Positions 9,036 through 17,635 of a DNA stretch of 64,000 nucleotides are shown here, piece by piece. This stretch comes from Bradyrhizobium agreste (GTDB lineage Bacteria > Pseudomonadota > Alphaproteobacteria > Rhizobiales > Xanthobacteraceae). The notes under the pieces are model-generated. The model was not told the origin of the DNA, did not search any database, and worked only from the letters and a program-made list of their open reading frames with translations. The position numbers and the translations under genes were made by a program. Where the stretch lies: contig NZ_JACCHP010000011.1 of NCBI RefSeq assembly GCF_016031625.1, forward strand, positions 434,001-498,000, in the 5' to 3' direction. Within the stretch, counting starts at the first letter, position 1; each line of letters begins with the position of its first letter.

Positions 9036-9851
9036 ATGAAGAGGCTTTTGGTCGTGGCGGCGTTTCTGGGCGCCATGGGCGCGTCGGCGATGGCGGCCGA
9101 ATTGCCGCCTGAGATCGCAAAGCGCGGCAGCCTCAAAGTGGCGATCGTGCCGAACTATCCGCCGATGGAGTTCCGCGATCCCGCCACCAACGCGCTCTCC
9201 GGTTTCGATGTCGATCTTGGCGAGGCGATCGGCCGCAAGCTCGGCCTCAAGATCGAATGGACCGAGACCAGCTTTGCCGAATTCATGCCGTCGATCTCGA
9301 CGGGGCGGGTGGATGCCATCCTGTCCGGTTTCACCGACTATGCGAGCCGGCATGAGATCGCCTCCTTTGTCGACTATTTGCGCAGCGGTCCGAAATTCTT
9401 CGTGCAGCAGTCCCGTGCGTCCGAGTTCAAGGACATGGCTGCGCTCTGCGGCAAGAAGGTCGGCGCCAGCCGCCGGACCATGTTTCCGGCAGAGATCGAC
9501 AAGTGGAGCCAGAAGAATTGCGGCAGCAATCAAATCCAGTTCGTCGGCACCGACGGCTCGGCCGATGCACGCACGCAGCTCAGGCAAGGCCGCATCGATG
9601 CCGCCGTGCAGGGCAACGAGACGCTGCCCTATCTGATGGACCTCGAACCGGGCACCTATGCGCCGGTCGGAGATCCCTTCGCGACGCAGTTCACGGGCAT
9701 CGCGCTGCCGGTGAAGGAGAAGGCTTTGCAGCAGGCGATGCTGGAGGCGGTCGACGCGCTGATCGCGGACGGCACCTACAAGACGCTGCTGGCGAAGTGG
9801 AAATTGAACGACAACGGCGTGGAGAAGGCGACCATCAATGCTGGACAGTAA
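9036..9851 (+). CDS. Amino-acid-type ABC substrate-binding protein, copy 2
   Basis: A Sec signal (MKRLLVVAAFLGAMGASAMA) precedes a family-3 binding domain opening ELPPEIAKRGSLKVAIVPNYPPMEF. I prefer ATG 9036 to the upstream ATG 9030 because the GGGGG at 9024-9028 is seven bases from 9036 but only one from 9030. It is a paralogue of the protein at 6580 and probably gives the importer a second specificity. Its last 14 bases overlap the start of the deacetylase-fold gene at 9838. Confidence 0.9.
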   Translation: MKRLLVVAAFLGAMGASAMAAELPPEIAKRGSLKVAIVPNYPPMEFRDPATNALSGFDVDLGEAIGRKLGLKIEWTETSFAEFMPSISTGRVDAILSGFTDYASRHEIASFVDYLRSGPKFFVQQSRASEFKDMAALCGKKVGASRRTMFPAEIDKWSQKNCGSNQIQFVGTDGSADARTQLRQGRIDAAVQGNETLPYLMDLEPGTYAPVGDPFATQFTGIALPVKEKALQQAMLEAVDALIADGTYKTLLAKWKLNDNGVEKATINAGQ

Positions 9852-10728
9852 GGCACTCCAGAGCATCCCGCTCGTCCCGGCGAACACCGCGGACCCGGCA
9901 CCGAATTATCCCTGGCCGAAGCCTTGGAGGTCGGCGATGTTCCTGTCGTTCGACGTCGACGCTGAGAGCGCCTGGACCAGCAAGGACGCCATGCACGCCC
10001 AGCGCCTGATCACCATGAGCTATGGCGGCTATGAGGCGCGGGTCGGCACACCGAAATTGCTGGAGCTGCTCGATCAGCTCGACCTGAAGGCGACGTTCTT
10101 CGTCACCGGCTGGTCGGTCGATGCGCATCCGGCAATGGCCGAATCCATCCGCAAGGCCGGTCATGAGATCGGCCATCACGGTTATCATCATCTGCTGCCC
10201 GATCCCGGCGATCCCTGGATCGAGGAGGAGCTGGAGCGTGGTTTCGAGGCGTTGAAGCGGCGGCTGGGCGTCAAGCCGATCGGCTATCGTGCGCCCTATG
10301 GCGAATTTACCGAGGAGCTGCGCCGGGCGCTGGTCCGGCACGGCATCGTCTACACATCATCGTTCCGCGATGATGTGCGGCCTTACCGTCATCGGCTGGC
10401 CGACGGCAAACCCGGCACGATCGAGCTGCCGGTCACCGCGAGCTATGACGATTGGATGCACGGCCTCTCGGCGCGCTTCAGCCCGCGCTCGATCTTTCCC
10501 AAGGAGCATGTGCTCTCGATCTGGAAGGACGAGTTGGATGAGGTCCGTGACTGGGGCGCGATGGTGACCACCGTGCTGCATCCGCAATGCAGCGGCCGTC
10601 CGATGCGGCTCCGTCTGCTGCGCGAGTTCCTGACCTACGCGAAATCCTGTCCGGACCTGTGGATCACGACCGGGGAGGCGATCGCCGCGAATTTCCAGAA
10701 GCATGAAGCCGCGAGTCAGTCGCGCTGA
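9838..10728 (+). CDS. Polysaccharide-deacetylase-fold hydrolase, candidate cyclic imidase
   Basis: The 296-residue protein has NodB-homology motifs: SFDVD (residues 37-41, metal/catalytic Asp), HHGYHH (113-118, metal His pair) and RAPYGEF (151-157). There is no signal peptide, so it is cytosolic, unlike cell-wall deacetylases. Known cytosolic members include PuuE allantoinase and bacterial cyclic imidases such as that of Pseudomonas putida. In this hydantoin/amide gene set, opening of a cyclic imide or ureide is more likely than sugar deacetylation. Substrate is inference. It overlaps the preceding gene by 14 bases and the following one by one. Confidence 0.82.
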   Translation: MLDSKALQSIPLVPANTADPAPNYPWPKPWRSAMFLSFDVDAESAWTSKDAMHAQRLITMSYGGYEARVGTPKLLELLDQLDLKATFFVTGWSVDAHPAMAESIRKAGHEIGHHGYHHLLPDPGDPWIEEELERGFEALKRRLGVKPIGYRAPYGEFTEELRRALVRHGIVYTSSFRDDVRPYRHRLADGKPGTIELPVTASYDDWMHGLSARFSPRSIFPKEHVLSIWKDELDEVRDWGAMVTTVLHPQCSGRPMRLRLLREFLTYAKSCPDLWITTGEAIAANFQKHEAASQSR

Positions 10729-12332
10729 TGAGCATGGGCAAGTCTTCGATGCAGTTCTCCCGCCGGTCGCTGCTTCGTGCGGCCGCTATGGCGCCTGCCT
10801 TTTCCTTGCCGGGCATCGTGCGCGCGCAATCGCAGACCACGCTGCGCTTCATCCCGGTGATCGATCTGGCTTTCCTCGATCCGATCTATTCCACCGCGCA
10901 GGTGTCGCGCAACCACGGCTTCATGGTCTACGACACGCTCTATGGCATGAATGCGGCGCTGGAAGTCTCGCCGCAGATGGTGTCGGGCCATGTCGTCTCC
11001 AATGACGCCAAGCAGTGGGACCTGACGCTGCGCGACGGGCTTTTCTGGCATGACGGCGAGCGGGTGCTGGCGCGTGACTGCGTCGCGAGCATCCGCCGCT
11101 GGGCCTCGCGCGACGGGTTCGGCGGCGAATTGATGGCGGCGACCGAAGAGTTGTCTGCGCCGGATGACCGTACCATCCGCTTCCGCTTGCGGCGGCCGTT
11201 CCCGCTGCTGCCGCAGGCGCTCGGCAAGGCCGCCGTGCATGCCGCTTTCATGATGCCCGAGCGGTTTGCGAGCCAGGATCCGCTCAAGCCGATCACCGAA
11301 GTGATCGGCAGCGGGCCATTCCGCTTCATCGCGGATGAGCGCGTGCCCGGCGTACGCAACGCCTATGCCCGGTTCGAGCGCTATCAACCTCGCCAGGACG
11401 GCAAGCCGGATTGGACCGCCGGTCCCAAGATCGTGCACTATGACCGCGTCGTGTGGACCACGACGCCGGACCCGGGGACCGCCGTAGCGGCCCTCCAGAC
11501 TGGCGAGCAGGATTGGCAGGAAACCACGCCGCACGACTTGCTGCCCGTGCTGAAGCAGTCCGATGAGGTCGAAACGCGTGTGCTCGATCCCCGCGGCTAT
11601 GCGTGCATGCTCCGCGTCAGTCACCTGCAGCCGCCGTTCGACAATCCGGCGGTCCGCCGCGCGCTGCTCGGTGCAATCGATCAAGCCGACTTCATGACCG
11701 CGGTCGCGGGCGGAGATCCGGCGTACCAGCTCTCGCCGATCGGCTATTTCGCGCCGGGAACGCCGATGGCCAATGACATCGGGCTCGACGTCTTCCGCGG
11801 CCCGCGCGATATGGCTAAGGTGAAGGCCGATCTGGCGGCGGCTGGCTACAATGGTGAGAAGGTCGTGCTGCTGTCGCCGGGCAATTCGGCCGCGCAAAAG
11901 CCGCTCGGACAGGTTGCGGCCGACATGCTGCGGAGGGCCGGGATGAACGTCGACCATCAGGCGCTCGACTTCGCAGTCGTGCTGCAGCGTCAGCTCAAGA
12001 AGGATCCAATCGACAAGGGCGGCTGGAGCGCTGCCGTCGGTAATTGGCAAGGCATCGACTGGCTCAACCCGGCTGGCAACACCAACCTGCGCGGCGAAGG
12101 GAAGGTCGCCGGATGGTACAGCAGCGAGAGAATGGGCGGCCTGCGCGGTCAGTGGCTCACGGCGTCGTCGCTCGAAGAGCAGCAGCGGATCTGCCGCGAG
12201 ATCCAGGCGCTGGCGTTTGACGAGATCCCGTATTTTCCGATTGGCCTGTACAAGCAGCCGACCGCCTACCGCAAGAGCATCACCGGCATCCTCGACGGCA
12301 CCGCGGTCTTCTGGAATGTGCGTCCATCATGA
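10728..12332 (+). CDS. Oligopeptide-type ABC substrate-binding protein (SBP_bac_5), unpaired
   Basis: A 534-residue family-5 extracytoplasmic binding protein. The N-terminus contains SRRSLLRAAA with twin arginines at residues 12-13, then a hydrophobic segment ending VRAQ, so export by Tat is likely. Family features include TLRFIPVIDLAFLDPIYS and WDLTLRDGLFWHDGERV. No DppB/C/D genes adjoin it; the nearest such permeases (22570-26116) have their own binding protein. The start overlaps the previous stop (TGATG). Ligands could be short peptides, imides or heterocycles. Confidence 0.9.
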   Translation: MSMGKSSMQFSRRSLLRAAAMAPAFSLPGIVRAQSQTTLRFIPVIDLAFLDPIYSTAQVSRNHGFMVYDTLYGMNAALEVSPQMVSGHVVSNDAKQWDLTLRDGLFWHDGERVLARDCVASIRRWASRDGFGGELMAATEELSAPDDRTIRFRLRRPFPLLPQALGKAAVHAAFMMPERFASQDPLKPITEVIGSGPFRFIADERVPGVRNAYARFERYQPRQDGKPDWTAGPKIVHYDRVVWTTTPDPGTAVAALQTGEQDWQETTPHDLLPVLKQSDEVETRVLDPRGYACMLRVSHLQPPFDNPAVRRALLGAIDQADFMTAVAGGDPAYQLSPIGYFAPGTPMANDIGLDVFRGPRDMAKVKADLAAAGYNGEKVVLLSPGNSAAQKPLGQVAADMLRRAGMNVDHQALDFAVVLQRQLKKDPIDKGGWSAAVGNWQGIDWLNPAGNTNLRGEGKVAGWYSSERMGGLRGQWLTASSLEEQQRICREIQALAFDEIPYFPIGLYKQPTAYRKSITGILDGTAVFWNVRPS

Positions 12333-13702
12333 GCAGCATCGCGATCTTCGGCAGCTATGTACTATCTCGCCGCGACGGCGCGCAGGATGTGCTGCGCGAT
12401 CACTGGGTGCTGATCGAGGGCAAGACGATCGCGGCGGTCACCAAGGACAAGCCGTTCGCCGCTGAGGTTCATGATCGTCCCGGCCGCTTCATCCTGCCGG
12501 GCCTGATGAACCTGCATAACCACTGCTTCAGCGAGGCGGTGGCGCGCAGCCACACCGAGGACGGCAATGGCCGGCGCAACAATCAGAGCATCGTCTATAC
12601 GGTGCTGCTACCGCTGACGAAGCGCGGCGCCGATCTGCTTTCGGCCGAGGAGCGCCTTGCGGTCGCGCGGCTCGGCATTCTGCAGTTACTCAAGGGCGGG
12701 GCGGCCACGGTGATGGAGCCGTTCCGCAACACCATCCCTGAAATGTTCGACGCCGCCGAGGAGATGGGCATCCGCTTCTATGGCGCGCCCTATCTGTTCT
12801 CGACCTCGGACGCCAAGGCCGGCCCGGACGGCGTGATCAGATATGCCGGCGACGACGGCGCGGCAGACTTGGCCACCTGGAACGCGCTCTATCAGCGCTG
12901 GAATGGTTGCGGCGACGGCCGGATTGGCCTTGCGATGAGCCCGCATGCGACCGACACCTGCGGGCCTGACCTGCTCAAGGCGTGCGCGGCGCGCGCCCGC
13001 GAGCTCGGCGTGCCCATCACCACCCATCTGGCGCAGAGCCGGGCCGAGGTGGAAACGATTGGCAAGCGTTATGACGGCCGCACGCCTGCTGAATATCTCG
13101 ATTGGCTGGGCCTGCTGGCTCCCGATCTCCTCGCAGCGCATTGCGTCGCGAGCTCCGACAGCGATCTGAAGCTGATGGCGGCGCGCGGCGCCGCGGTGTT
13201 GAATTGCCCGCGGGTGTTCGCCCGATCCGGCGTCACGGCGGCATTCGGCCGGTTTGCCGAACATGGCGTGCGCACCGTGGTCGGCACCGACGGTTACAAC
13301 ATGGACCTGCTCGGCGAGCTCAACGCGGCCTCGATGATCTCGAAACTTGCGCTGCAACGCGCCGAGGTCGCGAGCGCCCCTGACTTGATCGAGGCGGTGA
13401 CCGCGACCACTGCCTTGCTGGTGAAGCGTCCGGATCTCGGGGCGATTGCGCCCGGCGCAACGGCCGATCTGACCATCATTGACATGACCCATCCGCACCT
13501 GCAGCCGCTGTTCGATCCGCGCCGCGCGCTGGTCGCGCTCGGCAACCGCGCAAATGTCGATCAGGTCATCGTCGATGGGCGGGTGCTGATCGATTCCGGC
13601 CGTTACGTTCATGGCGATGAAGCTGCCATCACCTCGGCGGGGACCGCTGCGATCGGCAAGATCTGGGATCTGCCGGAAGCGCAGGCGGCGTTTGCCGGCT
13701 GA
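12329..13702 (+). CDS. Amidohydrolase-superfamily deaminase/hydrolase
   Basis: A 457-residue metal-dependent TIM-barrel hydrolase related to the cytosine deaminase/atrazine chlorohydrolase branch. Metal and catalytic positions are visible as NLHNH (H63, H65), SPHATDT, THLAQS, AAHCV and GTDGYN (Asp). The C-terminal composite beta domain is complete (GATADLTIIDM...VDGRVLIDSGRY). It probably deaminates or hydrolyses an N-heterocycle or guanidine-like compound; the exact reaction is unknown. ATG overlaps the previous stop (ATGA), placing it in the same operon as the flanking carbamoylase. Confidence 0.88.
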   Translation: MSSIAIFGSYVLSRRDGAQDVLRDHWVLIEGKTIAAVTKDKPFAAEVHDRPGRFILPGLMNLHNHCFSEAVARSHTEDGNGRRNNQSIVYTVLLPLTKRGADLLSAEERLAVARLGILQLLKGGAATVMEPFRNTIPEMFDAAEEMGIRFYGAPYLFSTSDAKAGPDGVIRYAGDDGAADLATWNALYQRWNGCGDGRIGLAMSPHATDTCGPDLLKACAARARELGVPITTHLAQSRAEVETIGKRYDGRTPAEYLDWLGLLAPDLLAAHCVASSDSDLKLMAARGAAVLNCPRVFARSGVTAAFGRFAEHGVRTVVGTDGYNMDLLGELNAASMISKLALQRAEVASAPDLIEAVTATTALLVKRPDLGAIAPGATADLTIIDMTHPHLQPLFDPRRALVALGNRANVDQVIVDGRVLIDSGRYVHGDEAAITSAGTAAIGKIWDLPEAQAAFAG

Positions 13703-13724
13703 GTTTGCAAGGAGAGCAACGACT

Positions 13725-14651
13725 ATGCGCATGATCAACGTCGCCGCAGCCCAGACGGGCCCAATCCAGCGCGCGGAGGGGCGCGATGTCGTGGTCAGGC
13801 GCATGCTCGCGCTGATGGACGAAGCCAAGGCGAAAGGTGCCGACCTGATCGTCTATCCCGAGCTCGCGCTGACCACCTTCTTCCCGCGCTGGTACATGGA
13901 GAACCGCGCCGATGCCGATGGCTGGTTCGAGCGCGAGATGCCCAACGATGCTGTGCGGCCGCTGTTCGAGCGCGCGGCCCGCCACGAGATGGCGATGAGC
14001 TTTGGCTATGCCGAACTGACGCCGGATGGCCATCATTTCAACACCGCGATCCTCACCGACCGCAGCGGCAATATCGTTGGTAAGTACCGCAAGATCCATT
14101 TGCCCGGCCATGCCGAGTTCGATCCGGAACGTACGCACCAGCATCTGGAGAAACGCTATTTCGAGCCGGGCGATCTCGGCTTTCCGGTCTGGCGCAATCT
14201 CGGCGGCATCATGGGCATGGCCGTCTGCAACGACCGCCGCTGGCCGGAAACCTACCGCGTGATGGGGCTGCAGGGCGTCGAGATGGTGCTGATCGGATAC
14301 AATACACCATCGGTCAACGCGCAGAAGGCCGACGAAGGGCCGGAGAAGCGGCTGTTCCACAACCGTCTCTCGGCGCAGGCCGGTGCCTATCAGAACTCCT
14401 GCTGGGTGATCGCGGTCGCCAAGGCCGGCAATGAGGACGGCCATCCCCTGATCGGCGGTAGCCTCATCGTCAATCCCGACGGCGAGATCGTCGCCGAAGC
14501 CAAGACCGAGGATGACGAGCTGCTGGTGCATCCTTGCGATCTCGACGCCACCGCGTTCGGCAAGCAGACCATCTTCAATTTCGCAGCTCACCGTCGCACC
14601 GAGCATTATGGCCTGATCACCAGCCGTACCGGCGCGATCCCGCCGCCGTGA
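13725..14651 (+). CDS. N-carbamoyl-D-amino-acid hydrolase (carbon-nitrogen hydrolase family)
   Basis: The 308-residue protein closely follows the Agrobacterium D-carbamoylase pattern: FPELALTTFFPRW-like, NIVGKYRKIHLPGH, HLEKRYFEPGDLGFPV and CNDRRWPETYRVMGL. The triad is E46, K123 and C168. Such enzymes release ammonia and CO2 from N-carbamoyl-D-amino acids produced by a hydantoinase. ATG 13725 is preceded by AAGGAGAG; an in-frame start at 13611 lies inside the previous gene. The hydantoinase at 16151 and racemase at 15326 complete the classic three-enzyme set within about 4 kb, though on different transcripts. Confidence 0.9.
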   Translation: MRMINVAAAQTGPIQRAEGRDVVVRRMLALMDEAKAKGADLIVYPELALTTFFPRWYMENRADADGWFEREMPNDAVRPLFERAARHEMAMSFGYAELTPDGHHFNTAILTDRSGNIVGKYRKIHLPGHAEFDPERTHQHLEKRYFEPGDLGFPVWRNLGGIMGMAVCNDRRWPETYRVMGLQGVEMVLIGYNTPSVNAQKADEGPEKRLFHNRLSAQAGAYQNSCWVIAVAKAGNEDGHPLIGGSLIVNPDGEIVAEAKTEDDELLVHPCDLDATAFGKQTIFNFAAHRRTEHYGLITSRTGAIPPP

Positions 14652-14664
14652 AGGACGTGGTGCG

Positions 14665-15309
14665 ATGACGAGCCTTTCCTTTCGCGACCTTGCGCCTCGG
14701 GACCGCTACAAGCTGCTGTGCGGCGTGGTGGTGCCGCGGCCGATCGCGCTCGTCACGACCATGGACGAGAACGGTGCGCTGAACGCGGCGCCGTTCAGCT
14801 TCTTCAACGTGTTCTCCGAGGACCCGCCGTTGATCGTGCTCGGCCTTCAGCATCATCCTGACGGCCGGTTCAAGGACACCACGCGCAACATCCACCGCAC
14901 CGGTGAATTCGTCGTGCATATGGTGGACGAGGCGCTGGCGAAAGTGATGAACGACTGCGCGGTGGACTTCCCCTCCGGCGAGAGCGAGGTTGCGGCCGTG
15001 GGGCTGACGTCGGAGGCCAGCGCCGAGGTCAAGGTGCCGCGGCTGGCCGCAGCGCCCTTCGCGCTGGAATGCCGGCGTCAGGTCTCGCTCGCATTTGGTC
15101 CAGGCCGCGAGTTGTTGGTTGGCGAGGTCTTGCATCTGCATGCGCGCGAAGGGTTGCTTGATCCGGCGCGCATGTATGTTGACATGGCGACCTATCAGCC
15201 GATCGGACGGCTGTTCGGCAATCTCTATTCGACCCAGCGCGACATGTTCGCGATGGATCGCGAGAGCTATGACGATTGGCAGGCGAGGCGGGCGCGTGAA
15301 GCACCCTAG
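14665..15309 (+). CDS. Flavin-reductase-domain (FMN split-barrel) protein
   Basis: A 214-residue protein with the flavin reductase-like split barrel: CGVVVPRPIALVTTMDENGALNAAPFSFFNVFSEDPPLIVL. This matches flavoredoxin-like FMN-binding proteins rather than two-component monooxygenase reductases of about 170 residues. It may supply reduced flavin to an oxygenase or carry electrons. It starts 13 bases after the carbamoylase and ends the operon, converging with the racemase gene after a 16-base gap. Its partner is not obvious; a flavin monooxygenase occurs at 19370. Confidence 0.88.
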   Translation: MTSLSFRDLAPRDRYKLLCGVVVPRPIALVTTMDENGALNAAPFSFFNVFSEDPPLIVLGLQHHPDGRFKDTTRNIHRTGEFVVHMVDEALAKVMNDCAVDFPSGESEVAAVGLTSEASAEVKVPRLAAAPFALECRRQVSLAFGPGRELLVGEVLHLHAREGLLDPARMYVDMATYQPIGRLFGNLYSTQRDMFAMDRESYDDWQARRAREAP

Positions 15310-15325
15310 GCCGCCAACCACCGCG

Positions 15326-15988
15326 TCACGACGCGCCGAATTGCACGGCGCCCAGCGCCATGGTCACGGCGGCCTGGGTCGGATCGATCACGGGAATGCC
15401 GAGCGCGTCCTCGAGCGGCTTGCGATGACGCGCCATGCCCGCGCAGCCCATCACGACGGCGCCGGCACCATCTTCTTCTTTCAGGGCGCGGCCGACTGTG
15501 ATCATCTTGGCGAGCGTGCCTTCGCCCGATGCGGTTTCCGCCACGCTCATGTCGAGCGGACGCTCGCCGGCCAGCCGATCCATCAGGCCCATCTGGCGCA
15601 GATAGCGCATGTGCCGGCGGATCGAGCGCTGCGCGATCGCGATCACGCCAAAGGTCTCGGCGCGGGTCAGCGCGGTCAGCACGCCGCATTCGGCAATGCC
15701 CAGCACCGGTCGCGTGGTGGCTTCGCGGCAGACATGCAGGCCGGGATCGCTGTAGCAGGCGATCACGAAGGCCGCCGACTCGTTGTCGCCGGCAACGGTG
15801 CGCCGCAGCGGCATCACCACGCTTTCGGCGTCGGCCTGGCTCTCGATGCCGTAGGGTCCCTCAGTCAGGGTCTCGCACACGATCTCTGGACCGTCGGCAA
15901 ACGACAGCCGCTTCAACGCCTCGGCCAGGCCGGCGGTGACCACGGGGTTGGAGTTCGGGTTGATGACCATGATGCGCGGTCGGGGCAT
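15326..15988 (-). CDS. Aspartate/glutamate/hydantoin racemase family protein
   Basis: The 220-residue protein opens MPRPRIMVINPNSNP and keeps both catalytic cysteines: C78 in VIACYSDPGL and C182 in VVMGCAGMA, as in hydantoin racemases (HyuE type). These enzymes interconvert D- and L-5-monosubstituted hydantoins so that the D-specific hydantoinase and carbamoylase can consume all material. I chose the ATG at 15988, with AGGAA upstream and homology starting there; the open frame continues much further upstream but is antisense to the hydantoinase. It is divergent from that hydantoinase with a shared 162-base control region. Confidence 0.88.
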   Translation of the reverse strand: MPRPRIMVINPNSNPVVTAGLAEALKRLSFADGPEIVCETLTEGPYGIESQADAESVVMPLRRTVAGDNESAAFVIACYSDPGLHVCREATTRPVLGIAECGVLTALTRAETFGVIAIAQRSIRRHMRYLRQMGLMDRLAGERPLDMSVAETASGEGTLAKMITVGRALKEEDGAGAVVMGCAGMARHRKPLEDALGIPVIDPTQAAVTMALGAVQFGAS

Positions 15989-16011
15989 GGGAGGTTCCTG
16001 TTTGGGCAGTG

Positions 16012-16040
16012 TTGACGGTGCGAAGCTTGACGATGCGAAA
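16012..16040. promoter_or_regulatory. Tandem 14-bp direct repeat in the racemase/hydantoinase divergent region
   Basis: TTGACGGTGCGAAG (16012-16025) and TTGACGATGCGAAA (16027-16040) differ at two positions and have a 15-base period. The second copy also offers a TTGACG -35-like hexamer, with CACTAT 18 bases further on, directed at the hydantoinase at 16151. It may be a regulator site or the core promoter; this is inference from sequence only. Confidence 0.35.
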
Positions 16041-16150
16041 CAGAGGCAATCACTATGCCATGGACAGCATGAAGCGGTCATGCGCAGGGCGCAAGGGCGC
16101 GCCGTAGAGGTGCGCGCCGGACGACAACAGTTACGCAAGGAGACATCGTC

Positions 16151-17620
16151 ATGACCGAACCCGCCTATGACCTGATCATCCGTGGCGGGCGCGTCGCCAC
16201 GACCACCGACGTGTTCGAGGCCGACGTGGCGATCGCAGGTGAGACCATCGTTGCGATGGGGCGCGTACTCGGTCCGGCCAAGCGCGAGATCGATGCGCGC
16301 GGCAAGCTCGTGCTGCCCGGCGGCGTCGACAGCCACTGTCACATCGAGCAGTTGTCCGCTGCCGGCATCATGAATGCGGACACCTTCGAGAGTGCCACGA
16401 CGTCGGCGGCCTTCGGCGGCACGACCTCGGTCATCTCCTTTGCCGCGCAGCATGTCGGCATGCAATTGGGGCAGGTTCTGGAGGATTATCACGCACTCGC
16501 GCGAAATGGCGCGGTGATCGACTACGCCTTCCACATGATCATCGCCGATCCGACCAAGGAAGCGCTTGAGCGCGACCTTCCGGCGCTGATCCGCCAGGGC
16601 CATGGCTCGATCAAGATCTTCATGACCTATGACCGGCTGAAGATCGATGACGAGCCGCTGCTTGATATCCTCATCGCCGCGCGCGAGGGCGGCGCGATGC
16701 TGTGCGCCCATGCGGAAAATCACGGCATCATCTCCTGGATGGTGAAGCGGCTGCTCGCGCGCGGTTACACTCATCCGAAATATCACGCGATCAGCCATGC
16801 GCGCTTTTCGGAAGCAGAGGCGTTCAACCGCCTGATCGGCATGGCGGCCCTCGTCGACCAGCCGATCATGATCTTCCACGTCTCGACCGCCGAGGGCGCG
16901 CAGACGATCCGCGATGCCCGCGGGCAGGGGTTGAAAGTGTTTGCCGAGACCTGCCCGCAATATCTGTTCCTCACCGCCGACGATCTCGACAAGCCGGGCG
17001 CGGAAGGCGCAAAATGGATGTGCAGCCCGCCACCGCGCCGCAAGGACGACCAGGAGGCGCTGTGGAGGGCGTTATCGCTCGGCGATCTGCAAACCATCTC
17101 TTCCGATCATGCGCCGTATCGCTTCGACGAGACCGGCAAGCTTCGCGCCGGGCCGAACCCGAACTTCAAGCAGGTGGCCAACGGCCTGCCGGGCCTCGAG
17201 ATGCGGCTGCCGCTGCTGTTCGATGCGATGGTCTCCAAGGGACGGCTTGGCCTCGAGAAATTCGTCGAACTGACTGCGACCGCGCCGGCCAAGATCTACA
17301 ATCTGCATCCGCGCAAGGGATCGATCGCGGTCGGCGCCGATGCCGACATCGCGATCTGGGATCCCGATCGCCGCGTCACCGTCACCGACGCGATGATGCA
17401 TGATCTGGCCGGCTACACGCCGTTCGCCGGCCGTTCGCTGCAGGGCTGGCCGGAGACTGTGCTCTCCCGCGGCCGCGTCATCGTCGAAAGCGGCAAGCTG
17501 AATGCCTCGCCGGGCTCCGGCCGCTTCCTGGCCCGCAGCGGCGGCGAGGCGGCGAAACCGACCGGTCGATTGGTCTCGGACATGAACCCGGAGCAGAATT
17601 TTGGCGCCAAGCTGTTGTGA
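16151..17620 (+). CDS. Dihydropyrimidinase/D-hydantoinase
   Basis: A 489-residue cyclic amidohydrolase. The binuclear metal site is complete: H62 and H64 (DSHCHIE), carboxylated lysine K155 (IKIFMTY), H187 (CAHAEN), H243 (FHVSTAEG) and D319 (SSDHAPY). It opens hydantoins or dihydropyrimidines to N-carbamoyl amino acids, feeding the carbamoylases at 5583 and 13725. ATG 16151 has AAGGAGA upstream. It heads a plus-strand run to 26620 with an epimerase, an SDR, a monooxygenase and a dipeptide-type importer. A second, diverged copy lies at 36977. Confidence 0.93.
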   Translation: MTEPAYDLIIRGGRVATTTDVFEADVAIAGETIVAMGRVLGPAKREIDARGKLVLPGGVDSHCHIEQLSAAGIMNADTFESATTSAAFGGTTSVISFAAQHVGMQLGQVLEDYHALARNGAVIDYAFHMIIADPTKEALERDLPALIRQGHGSIKIFMTYDRLKIDDEPLLDILIAAREGGAMLCAHAENHGIISWMVKRLLARGYTHPKYHAISHARFSEAEAFNRLIGMAALVDQPIMIFHVSTAEGAQTIRDARGQGLKVFAETCPQYLFLTADDLDKPGAEGAKWMCSPPPRRKDDQEALWRALSLGDLQTISSDHAPYRFDETGKLRAGPNPNFKQVANGLPGLEMRLPLLFDAMVSKGRLGLEKFVELTATAPAKIYNLHPRKGSIAVGADADIAIWDPDRRVTVTDAMMHDLAGYTPFAGRSLQGWPETVLSRGRVIVESGKLNASPGSGRFLARSGGEAAKPTGRLVSDMNPEQNFGAKLL

Positions 17621-17635
17621 TCGAGGCGAGCCACG

